A stretch of 7,975 nt of DNA. Origin: JADYZU01 sp964443055. GTDB taxonomy: Bacteria > Pseudomonadota > Alphaproteobacteria > Rhodobacterales > Rhodobacteraceae. The notes under the pieces were generated by a model. It was not told where the DNA came from. It saw nothing but the letters and a program-made list of their open reading frames with translations, and did not search any database. Shown here piece after piece: positions 1-5,856 of this stretch. The position numbers and the translations under genes are program-made. Position 1 is the first letter of the stretch, and each line of letters opens with the position of its first letter. The stretch is from positions 1 through 7,975 of the forward strand of contig CAYUBT010000122.1 of the NCBI GenBank assembly GCA_964443055.1, in the 5' to 3' direction.

Positions 1-20
1 TCACTCATTCTACAAACTGA

Positions 21-34
21 ACACTGGCAAGTGT
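21..34 (-). terminator. weak hairpin after the kinase gene
   Basis: ACACT (21-25) and AGTGT (30-34) pair perfectly around a 4-base loop, 13 bases past the kinase stop codon. In the leftward transcript it is followed by TCAGTTTG, only a poor U-run, so it may be a weak or factor-assisted terminator, or chance. The 5-bp stem is short. Confidence 0.25.
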
Positions 35-46
35 CACTGGCCCCTT

Positions 47-1030
47 TTACCCCAACCCCTCACGAGCAAACAGTTCTTTGAGATCGGCCTCGGGTCTTGC
101 GCCGAAATGGCTGATCACTTCGGCGGCGGCGATGCAGCCCATGCGGCCCGCTCCCTCAAGCGGCAATCCGCGGGCCATTCCGTAAAGGAAACCGGCGGCG
201 AAGAGGTCACCTGCGCCGGTCGCGTCAACGGGGGTGACGCGGGTCACGGGCGCATGGGTCACCTCCTCGCCCCGGATCAGCACCACGTCATCGCCCGAGC
301 GCGTGCAAACCACGACACCCGCATCCTGCGCCGCCTGTTCGAGCGCCGATGACAGGTCGGTCTGGTAGAGTGATTCCCATTCCTCCTGATTGCCGATCAC
401 ATAGTCGAGTTCCCGCACGAGACGGCGGAAATCGTCGCGGTGGCGATCGACACAGAACGGGTCGGAGAGGGTGATTCCGGCCCGCCCGCCGCCTTCATGG
501 CAAAGCCGCGCCGCACGCTCGAACGCCGCCTTTCCCTTCGGCTTGTCGAAGAGATATCCTTCGAGGAACAGCCAGTCGCAGGAACCTGCGACATCATCGC
601 TCACGTCATCGGGGCCGAGTTCCGAGGAAATCCCCAGATAGGTGTTCATCGACCGCTCACCGTCGGGGGTGACGAAGATCATCGAGCGCGAGGTCGGAAG
701 CTCCCCGCCCCTGACCGGCAGATTGACGAAATCGGCACCCTCGGCCGCCATGGCCCCGGCATAGTAGCGGCCAGGTTCGTCGTCCCTCACACGCCCGATG
801 AAACCTGCGCGCAGACCAAGCGCCGCCGTCCCCGCGACCGTGTTCGCGACCGAGCCGCCGGGGGCCTGCACGCGGGCATCCATGGCGGCATAAAGCGTCT
901 CGGCCCGGTCGCGTTCGATCAACTGCATGATGCCGCGCGTGATCTCCATCCGGTCGAGGAAGGCGTCGTCGCATTCGCTAATCACATCGACGATGGCGTT
1001 GCCGATTCCCACGACATCAAAGCGTTTCAT
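47..1030 (-). CDS. PfkB-family kinase, adenosine kinase-like
   Basis: A 327-residue cytoplasmic kinase of the ribokinase/PfkB superfamily, which moves the ATP gamma-phosphate to a hydroxyl of a sugar or nucleoside. Seen in the sequence: an N-terminal substrate-binding start with GIGNAIVD (8-15), the glycine-rich GGSVANT (58-64) and the C-terminal PfkB signature DATGAGDLFAAGF (269-281). Asp275 is the expected catalytic base and GAGD the anion hole. Length fits the family. The early NAIVD motif and overall layout resemble the alphaproteobacterial proteins usually labelled adenosine kinase, but the substrate cannot be proven from sequence; fructokinase or another sugar kinase remains possible. 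The start ATG overlaps the stop of nth as ATGA, so it is probably the last gene of the operon and translationally coupled to nth. High confidence in family, moderate in substrate. Confidence 0.93.
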   Translation of the reverse strand: MKRFDVVGIGNAIVDVISECDDAFLDRMEITRGIMQLIERDRAETLYAAMDARVQAPGGSVANTVAGTAALGLRAGFIGRVRDDEPGRYYAGAMAAEGADFVNLPVRGGELPTSRSMIFVTPDGERSMNTYLGISSELGPDDVSDDVAGSCDWLFLEGYLFDKPKGKAAFERAARLCHEGGGRAGITLSDPFCVDRHRDDFRRLVRELDYVIGNQEEWESLYQTDLSSALEQAAQDAGVVVCTRSGDDVVLIRGEEVTHAPVTRVTPVDATGAGDLFAAGFLYGMARGLPLEGAGRMGCIAAAEVISHFGARPEADLKELFAREGLG

Positions 1031-1671
1031 ATGGTCTTGTCCTCATACAGGCAGATATCGCGGATCAGGCAATCGGGGCAGCGCGGCTTGCGCGCAAGGC
1101 AGATGTAGCGGCCGTGCAGCACGAGCCAGTGATGTGAATGACGCTGAAACCTTGCCGGAATATTGTCTTCGAGTGCGCGCTCGACAGCCAGCACGTCACG
1201 GCCCGGCGCAATGCCGGTGCGGTTGCCCACCCGAAAGATATGCGTGTCGACCGGCTGCGCGGGATGGCCGAAACAGGCATTGAGGATGACATTGGCGGTC
1301 TTGCGACCGACACCGGGCAGGCTTTGCAGAGCGGCGCGCGACGCGGGCACCTTGCCGTCGTGGTCATCGACGAGGATGCGCGACAGGGCGATGACGTTCT
1401 TCGCCTTGTTGCGAAAGAGGCCGATGGTGCGGATATGCTCCGTCACCGCCTCGAGCCCGAGATCGAGCATCTTCTGCGGCGTGTCGGCCACCGCGAACAG
1501 CCCGCGCGTGGCCCGGTTCACCCCCGCATCGGTCGCCTGGGCGGACAGGACCACGGCAACGAGCAGGGTGAAATCATTGACGGATTCGAGTTCCGTCACC
1601 GGTGCCGGTTCGGCCGCCTCGAAGCGGGAGAAGACCTCGGTCATCTCGTGATAGTCAAGCTGGCGGGTCAT
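1027..1671 (-). CDS. nth: endonuclease III (DNA glycosylase/AP lyase)
   Basis: A 214-residue base-excision-repair enzyme that removes oxidised pyrimidines and cleaves at the abasic site by beta-elimination. Seen: the helix-hairpin-helix LPGVGRKTANVI (118-129) with catalytic Lys124, the VDTHIFRV segment with catalytic Asp142 (141-148), and the iron-sulfur loop Cys191-x6-Cys198-x2-Cys201-x5-Cys207 near the C-terminus. Length matches the bacterial family (about 210). I chose the ATG at 1671 because AAGGGAGGAG lies just upstream of it and the protein then aligns with family N-termini; the in-frame ATG at 1707 would add 12 Arg/His/Glu-rich residues. The stop overlaps the kinase start (ATGA). The monooxygenase lies 69 bases upstream on the same strand. 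The ribosome binding site sits in one arm of a 12-bp inverted repeat (see 1673-1731), so expression may depend on upstream translation. Confidence 0.97.
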   Translation of the reverse strand: MTRQLDYHEMTEVFSRFEAAEPAPVTELESVNDFTLLVAVVLSAQATDAGVNRATRGLFAVADTPQKMLDLGLEAVTEHIRTIGLFRNKAKNVIALSRILVDDHDGKVPASRAALQSLPGVGRKTANVILNACFGHPAQPVDTHIFRVGNRTGIAPGRDVLAVERALEDNIPARFQRHSHHWLVLHGRYICLARKPRCPDCLIRDICLYEDKTI

Positions 1672-1672
1672 T

Positions 1673-1731
1673 CGCTCCTCCCTTCCGGCCCGGTGATGCC
1701 TTCGCATCCCCGCCAGTGCAAGGGAGGAGCG
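1673..1731 (-). promoter_or_regulatory. inverted repeat enclosing the nth ribosome binding site
   Basis: CGCTCCTCCCTT (1673-1684) and AAGGGAGGAGCG (1720-1731) are perfect 12-base reverse complements separated by 35 bases. In a leftward transcript running on from the monooxygenase, the 3' arm is the nth Shine-Dalgarno AAGGGAGGAGCG, one base before the ATG. The 5' arm, an anti-Shine-Dalgarno-like CUCCUCCCUU, starts 9 bases after the monooxygenase stop. The loop holds a second hairpin, GATGC (1695-1699)/GCATC (1704-1708). If formed, the helix hides the nth start; a ribosome terminating on the upstream gene would cover part of the 5' arm and could open it. The pairing is seen; the function is inferred. 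Confidence 0.5.
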
Positions 1732-1740
1732 GCGCGCAAC

Positions 1741-3258
1741 CTATGGGCTGAGACCACGGTCCGCGAAATAGCGGGAGAGCATTTCCGGGCCGCCCGCAGG
1801 CGCGGCGAGAGCGACATAGCTGTCTGGCCGCATGAGATAGAGTGCATCCGGCATCAGGCCCGCGCGCCGGTAGGCGGGATCCCAGGCAAAGACATGGAAG
1901 GGCAGGCCGTGGGTGTCGCACCAGCGGGCGACTGCCGGATCGGCCGCGCCATAGACATGCACCTGCCAGCCGATCCGCGCGAACGGCGCGTGATTGTCAG
2001 CCCCGCCGACCACGACCCATGGCAGCCGGTCGCCCCCGGCGACCTTGCCCGCGCGGCCCGTGCTCAGCGGCATGTCGCGGTAATTCAGGGTGATCTGCGA
2101 GACGGTGCGGAACATCAGGCGGCGCGCGGCACGCGACAGGAAGGCGAGGCGCAGAAAGGTCGGCGCGAGCTTCGTGCGGATGATCGCGGCCACGGGTCCG
2201 TCGGCGGTGGCGATGGTGAAGGCCCTGTCCGTGGTCGCCACCAGCCGCCGCGCGAAGGCGATGCGTTCGGTCTCGTAGCTGTCGAGCAGGCTGTCCTCGG
2301 CCCGCCCGGCCAGGACGCTGGCGAGTTTCCAGGCCAGATTGACGGCATCCTGAATGCCGGTATTCATCCCCTGCCCGCCCACCGGGCTGTGCACATGCGC
2401 GGCGTCGCCCAGCAGGAACGCCCGCCCCTTGCGGAACTGCGCGGCAACGCGGTGGTGGACGTGATAGGTCGAGAACCAGTTGACCGCGCCGATGTCGACC
2501 TGCATCCGCCCGATCGCGCGCTTGCCGATATGATCGACAGCGGGCGGCGCGTCACCGGCCCTGTCCTTTTCCTCGACCACGCCGACAAGCCGCGCCCGCC
2601 TGGCCTGCGCCAGCGGAAAGATGGCAAGGAAATTCGCCTCGTCGAGCGCGACGTGCAGCTCCCCGTCGATGGCCGGGCCCGCTGCCTCGATATCGGCGAC
2701 ATAATAAACATGGTCGTAGGTCCCGCCGGGAAAGCCGACCCCGAGCAGGTGGCGAACGGTCGAGCCTGCGCCGTCACAGCCTGCGAGCCAGTCGGATTCG
2801 CAGACCTCCTCGCCACCGTCCGCGCGGGACAGGCGGGCCGTGATCCGCTGGCCGTCGTCGCTGAAGCCGGTCAGTTCGGTGCCGCGTTCGACCTCGACCC
2901 CGGCGGCGCGCAGGCGTTCGGTCAGCAGGCGTTCATGTTCGTCCTGCGGGAAGATCTGCAGGAACGGATACCGGGTCAGTCCGGCACCCGCATTGTCGAA
3001 ATCAACCCGCGCGCGCCGCCGTCCGCGCGTCCAGAGATTGACCGCGGGCACTTTGTGCCCGGCGGCGGCAACCACGTCGCCCAGGTCGAGTTGCCGGTAG
3101 AGCTCCAGCGTGCGGGCCTGGACCGCAAGCGCGCGCGAGGCGATACCCGGCGCTTCGGCCTTCTCGATGATCCGCACCCGGACGCCAAGCCGGGTGAGCC
3201 ACAGCGCAAGCACGAGCCCCGTGGGACCGGCACCGACGATCAGGACCTGGGTGTTCAT
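1741..3258 (-). CDS. FAD-dependent monooxygenase, class A aromatic hydroxylase type
   Basis: A 505-residue flavoprotein of the PheA/TfdB (FAD_binding_3) family, which uses NAD(P)H and O2 to hydroxylate usually aromatic substrates. Seen: the dinucleotide-binding GAGPTG (9-14) in the N-terminal Rossmann fold, the family Arg-rich segment SRALAVQARTLE (41-52), the DG motif around CDGAGSTVR (161-169), and the GD motif GDAAHVHSPVGGQG (284-297) for FAD ribityl contact, followed by NTGIQDAVNLAWKLA (299-313). Residues from about 395 form the C-terminal thioredoxin-like domain, ending in LMRPDSYVALA (475-485) as in phenol hydroxylase relatives. The start at 3258 places GGAAGG 7 bases upstream and begins directly at the beta-strand; an ATG at 3297 would add 13 unneeded residues. 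No ring-cleavage or transport genes are nearby, so the substrate is unknown. It is divergent from the Ada-like gene and upstream of nth. Confidence 0.92.
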   Translation of the reverse strand: MNTQVLIVGAGPTGLVLALWLTRLGVRVRIIEKAEAPGIASRALAVQARTLELYRQLDLGDVVAAAGHKVPAVNLWTRGRRRARVDFDNAGAGLTRYPFLQIFPQDEHERLLTERLRAAGVEVERGTELTGFSDDGQRITARLSRADGGEEVCESDWLAGCDGAGSTVRHLLGVGFPGGTYDHVYYVADIEAAGPAIDGELHVALDEANFLAIFPLAQARRARLVGVVEEKDRAGDAPPAVDHIGKRAIGRMQVDIGAVNWFSTYHVHHRVAAQFRKGRAFLLGDAAHVHSPVGGQGMNTGIQDAVNLAWKLASVLAGRAEDSLLDSYETERIAFARRLVATTDRAFTIATADGPVAAIIRTKLAPTFLRLAFLSRAARRLMFRTVSQITLNYRDMPLSTGRAGKVAGGDRLPWVVVGGADNHAPFARIGWQVHVYGAADPAVARWCDTHGLPFHVFAWDPAYRRAGLMPDALYLMRPDSYVALAAPAGGPEMLSRYFADRGLSP

Positions 3259-3363
3259 GGGACGCCTTCCGAACCGGCCACGCAGGGGCTGGTGCAAGGT
3301 AATCCCGCAGCCGCCGCCCGATCAATCGACCTGCGCCCGGCTCCCGCGAATGTGCGTCGATCC

Positions 3364-3412
3364 GCGCAAGGAATGCGCAGGAAGCGGGTCGCCGGCAGGA
3401 TCGCCGGAGGAT
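3364..3412. promoter_or_regulatory. possible operator elements in the divergent intergenic region
   Basis: The 165 bases between the divergent monooxygenase and Ada-like genes (3259-3423) hold a small palindrome, GCGCA-AGGAA-TGCGC (3364-3378), and an imperfect 12-base tandem repeat, TCGCCGGCAGGA/TCGCCGGAGGAT (3389-3412), whose second copy supplies the purine-rich stretch before the Ada-like start. I found no convincing -35/-10 pair on either strand here. Both elements are visible; a regulatory role is a guess from position. Confidence 0.22.
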
Positions 3413-3423
3413 AGGGTCGGACC

Positions 3424-4317
3424 ATGGAATCGCATTATCATTACGGCGTCATGCGCCGGGCCATCGAACTGATCGACGCCGCGGGAGGTGAATTGTCGCT
3501 TGCCGATCTCGCGGAGCGGCTCGGCATGTCGGAGGCGCATTTTCAGCGGACCTTCTCGCAATGGGTCGGGGTCTCACCCAAGCGCTACCGGCAGTATCTT
3601 TCCCTCGGCGAGGCGCGGAAGATGCTGCGCGACCGTTTCACCACGCTTCAGGCCGCCGATGGCGCGGGGCTGTCGGGGAGCGGGCGGCTCCACGACCTGT
3701 TCCTGCGCTGGGAGGCGATGACCCCGGGCGAATATGCGCGGGGTGGCGCGGGGCTGGCGATCTGCTGGGGCCTGTTCGACACGCCATTCGGACCCGCGCT
3801 CGTCTGCGCCACCGGACGCGGGATCTGCGGGCTGGGGTTCCTGTCGGAAACGGGGGAGGCGGCGACGAAGGCCGACCTGTTCTCCCGCTGGCCGCAGGCG
3901 ACATTCATTCATGATCCCGAAGCGATTGCCCCCTGGGTCGAGGCAGCGATCTCGCAAAAGGGCGAGGCGGCACTGCACATGATCGGCGGGCCGTTCCAGA
4001 TCAAGGTTTGGGAAGCGCTCCTGCAGGTGCCAGAGGGCGGTGTCACGACCTATTCCGAAATCGCCGGGGCCATCGGCCGTCCCCGGGCCATGCGCGCGGT
4101 CGGAACCGCCGTGGGGCGCAATCCGGTCTCATGGCTCATTCCCTGCCACCGGGTGTTGCGCAAGGAGGGGGCCCTGGGCGGCTATCACTGGGGCCTGCCG
4201 GTGAAACGCGCGCTTCTGGCGCGGGAATCGGCACGGGCCGAGGCGCGGTCCGAGGCTTTGGCGGAAGCGGCGGAATCCGGCGGGACTGGCGAAGAACCTG
4301 ACCGCGCTATTGCATAA
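3424..4317 (+). CDS. Ada-like AraC helix-turn-helix / O6-methylguanine-DNA methyltransferase fusion
   Basis: A 297-residue two-domain protein. Residues about 8-104 are an AraC-type DNA-binding domain (SLADLAERLGMSEAHFQRTF, 25-44, is the first helix-turn-helix). Residues about 112-268 are a methylated-DNA-protein-cysteine methyltransferase, which moves the alkyl group from O6-methylguanine to its own cysteine in a one-use reaction. Seen: the IPCHRV active site with acceptor Cys241, Tyr210 in TTYSEIA, the arginine-finger segment RAVGTAVGRNP (224-234), and GGYHWGL (252-258). Unlike E. coli Ada it has no N-terminal metal-binding domain with the phosphotriester-sensing cysteine, so it cannot switch on as Ada does. 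A 30-residue Ala/Glu/Arg-rich tail follows the domain. The start is at ATG 3424; AGGG lies 7 bases upstream, with a stronger GGAGG 13 bases upstream. It may be a repair enzyme targeted by the DNA-binding domain, or a regulator of itself or of the divergent gene. Confidence 0.9.
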   Translation: MESHYHYGVMRRAIELIDAAGGELSLADLAERLGMSEAHFQRTFSQWVGVSPKRYRQYLSLGEARKMLRDRFTTLQAADGAGLSGSGRLHDLFLRWEAMTPGEYARGGAGLAICWGLFDTPFGPALVCATGRGICGLGFLSETGEAATKADLFSRWPQATFIHDPEAIAPWVEAAISQKGEAALHMIGGPFQIKVWEALLQVPEGGVTTYSEIAGAIGRPRAMRAVGTAVGRNPVSWLIPCHRVLRKEGALGGYHWGLPVKRALLARESARAEARSEALAEAAESGGTGEEPDRAIA

Positions 4318-4360
4318 CAGGGCCCGTCGCCGCTAGATCGCCTCGTTGCGGGCGCGTGCT

Positions 4361-4393
4361 GCCCATATTCATGCGCGCCGCCCATATCTTGCG
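4361..4393 (+). promoter_or_regulatory. direct repeat upstream of the OmpA-family lipoprotein
   Basis: GCCCATAT occurs at 4361-4368 and again at 4380-4387, 19 bases apart start to start, each followed after 2-3 bases by TGCG (4372-4375 and 4390-4393). It lies in the 89-base gap between the Ada-like stop and the lipoprotein start. It may be a tandem regulator site or include the promoter of the lipoprotein gene; I could not find a well-spaced -35/-10 pair. Confidence 0.28.
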
Positions 4394-4406
4394 AATGGAG
4401 CGCCAC

Positions 4407-5063
4407 ATGAAGACGTCACGCCTCAGCCTGGTCTTTGCCGCCACCGCCCTGTCCGGTCTGGTCGCCTGCCAGGAACCCTTGCCCGGCCAGGGCAACGAGA
4501 ACACACAGCGCGGTGCCGCCGTCGGTGCCGGTCTCGGCGCGCTGGTAGGGGCCGCGACCGGCTCGAACTCGCAGGAGCGGCTACAGAACGCCGCGATCGG
4601 CGCCGTGCTCGGCGGCGGTCTTGGCGCGATTGGCGGCGCGAATCTCGACCGGCAGGCAGCGGAACTGCGCCAGCAGCTTCCGGGCAATGTCGGGGTCGTC
4701 AACACCGGCTCGCAGCTCGTGGTCACGGTGCCGCAAGACCTTCTGTTCGCGGTCGACAGCGCCACGGTCTCGAGCAGCCAGCAGGCCAATCTGCGCACCG
4801 TCGCAGCCAGCCTGAACCGCTATCCCGACACGACGGTGAACGTGATCGGCCATACCGACAACACCGGCGCGGCCAGCTACAATCAGACGCTTTCGGAGCG
4901 GCGTGCGAATGCCGTGGCTTCCGTGCTGATCGGGGCAGGCGTGGCACCCTCGCGCGTCGTTGCCGCCGGTCGGGGCGAGAACCAGCCCATCGCCTCGAAC
5001 CTCACCACCGAAGGCCGTCAGCAGAATCGCCGGGTCGAGATCATCATCACCCCGCGCAGCTGA
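4407..5063 (+). CDS. OmpA-family outer-membrane lipoprotein, YiaD-like
   Basis: A 218-residue lipoprotein expected to be anchored in the outer membrane and bound non-covalently to peptidoglycan. Seen: a signal peptide (MKTSRLSL start, hydrophobic 6-20) with lipobox LVAC and lipidated Cys21 followed by Gln22, which favours the outer membrane. Next come glycine-zipper stretches GAAVGAGLGALVGAATG (36-52) and GAVLGGGLGAIGG (65-77), then a C-terminal OmpA domain (about 103-216) with GHTDNTG (148-154) and LSERRANAV (162-170). Asp151 and Arg166 match the diaminopimelate-binding Asp271/Arg286 of E. coli OmpA, with the same 15-residue spacing. It ends NRRVEI. The ATG at 4407 is preceded by GGAG at 4397-4400; upstream in-frame starts would spoil the signal peptide. 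This layout is that of YiaD-type proteins. The gene ends before the shared terminator at 5109-5135. Confidence 0.93.
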   Translation: MKTSRLSLVFAATALSGLVACQEPLPGQGNENTQRGAAVGAGLGALVGAATGSNSQERLQNAAIGAVLGGGLGAIGGANLDRQAAELRQQLPGNVGVVNTGSQLVVTVPQDLLFAVDSATVSSSQQANLRTVAASLNRYPDTTVNVIGHTDNTGAASYNQTLSERRANAVASVLIGAGVAPSRVVAAGRGENQPIASNLTTEGRQQNRRVEIIITPRS

Positions 5064-5074
5064 ACGGAAGCCGT

Positions 5075-5092
5075 CGCCCGGTTGCCCGGGCG
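5075..5092. other. GC-rich hairpin after the lipoprotein stop
   Basis: CGCCCGG (5075-5081) pairs perfectly with CCGGGCG (5086-5092) across a 4-base loop, 11 bases past the lipoprotein stop codon. There is no T-run after it, so alone it is not a classic intrinsic terminator; it may protect the mRNA 3' end or assist the terminator that follows. Confidence 0.45.
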
Positions 5093-5108
5093 GCGGCCAT
5101 TCGACAAC

Positions 5109-5135
5109 AAAAGGCCCGCGCAAGGCGGGCCTTTT
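5109..5135. terminator. bidirectional intrinsic terminator between the lipoprotein and atpF
   Basis: A perfect 11-bp stem, AAAAGGCCCGC (5109-5119) with GCGGGCCTTTT (5125-5135), and a 5-base loop. The + strand ends in CCTTTTTC and the - strand in CCTTTTGTTG, so both convergent transcripts (lipoprotein rightward, ATP synthase Fo operon leftward, whose last stop is at 5160) have a GC stem plus a U-rich tail. The rightward form looks stronger. Confidence 0.9.
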
Positions 5136-5159
5136 TCATGTCTGTGGTGCTGCGGAAGA

Positions 5160-5855
5160 TCAGTGCAACTTTTCGCCGGCCTCGGCAATCGCCGCGTCGA
5201 TGAGCCGGTTCGTCTCGGTCGTGGTCATCTGACCGGCGATGATCTCGCGCGAGGCGGCGATGGCCACATTGACCGCCTGATCGCGCACCTCGCGCAAGGC
5301 GCGGGATTCGGCGGCGTGGATCTGGTCCTCAGCGGCCTCGAGCCGTCGGGCGACGCTGCGCGTGATCTCCTCGCGCGCGTCCCGGGCAGCGCGGGTCGCC
5401 TCTTCCTTCGCCTGGGCAACGATCCTGTCGGCCTGTTCGGCAACGTCCTTCTGCTTCTTCTCGAACGAGGCAAGCAGGGCCTGTGCCTCTTCGCGCAGGC
5501 TGCGCGCCTCGTCGAGTTCGCTGCGGATCGTCTCGGCCCGCTTGTCGAGCAGCCGCCCGATGATGCCCGGCACCTTCAGCCACAGCAGGACCGCGACAAA
5601 GATGATAAACGCGATCAGCACCACGAAATCGGTGTTGTAGAGCGAGAAGAACGGGATCTCCACATGGGAGGGGGCCGGCTCGGCCTCGGCCAGGGCACCG
5701 GCGACGACGTCTTCCCCGGCCTCGACAGCCTCACCCTCGACCACTTCGGCGACAGGTTCGTCACCCGCGTCCTGCGCAAAGGTCGCCGGGGCAAGCCCCG
5801 AAAGCGCGACGGCGAAGACTGCGGGCAGAAGCAGGCGTTTCCAGTCGGTCATCAT
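5160..5855 (-). CDS. atpF: ATP synthase Fo subunit b
   Basis: Subunit b of the peripheral stalk, which holds the F1 head still against the turning c-ring. At 231 residues it is much longer than E. coli b (156). Seen: a hydrophobic signal-peptide-like segment (KRLLLPAVFAVALSG, 6-20) with a plausible cleavage site after ATFA (24-27), an acidic Glu/Ala/Val-rich stretch (28-62), one membrane helix (about 76-94, VVLIAFIIFVAVLLWL), then a long charged, heptad-like coiled coil to the C-terminus. It is the last gene of the operon and starts one base after the stop of atpX (TAG-G-ATG). A second ATG lies directly after the first, and GGGTAGG serves as ribosome binding site. The first b-type gene (atpX) encodes the b' partner; the two are expected to form a heterodimer. 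The extended N-terminus is known in Rhodobacterales relatives. Identity is sure. Confidence 0.95.
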   Translation of the reverse strand: MMTDWKRLLLPAVFAVALSGLAPATFAQDAGDEPVAEVVEGEAVEAGEDVVAGALAEAEPAPSHVEIPFFSLYNTDFVVLIAFIIFVAVLLWLKVPGIIGRLLDKRAETIRSELDEARSLREEAQALLASFEKKQKDVAEQADRIVAQAKEEATRAARDAREEITRSVARRLEAAEDQIHAAESRALREVRDQAVNVAIAASREIIAGQMTTTETNRLIDAAIAEAGEKLH

Positions 5856-5856
5856 C

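Noticed and set aside
440..1108. A 222-codon + strand frame opposite the kinase gene
   Set aside because: It is a shadow of the kinase coding frame; no ribosome binding site or known motif was seen.
1672..1707. Earlier in-frame start for nth (ATG at 1707)
   Set aside because: The extra 12 residues are Arg/His/Glu-rich and translate the Shine-Dalgarno itself. The ATG at 1671 has AAGGGAGGAG at good spacing.
3259..3297. Earlier in-frame start for the monooxygenase (ATG at 3297)
   Set aside because: Flavoproteins of this family begin directly at the first beta-strand before GxGxxG; ATG 3258 fits this and has GGAAGG upstream.
1138..3414. A 758-codon open frame on the + strand opposite nth and the monooxygenase
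   Set aside because: Long antisense frames are common in GC-rich genes. Its product is Gly/Arg/Asp/His-rich with no recognisable domain, and both genes on the other strand have complete catalytic motifs.
4356..4406. Earlier in-frame starts for the OmpA-family lipoprotein
   Set aside because: They would put a charged stretch ahead of the signal peptide; ATG 4407 gives a standard lipoprotein signal with Cys at 21 and has GGAG upstream.
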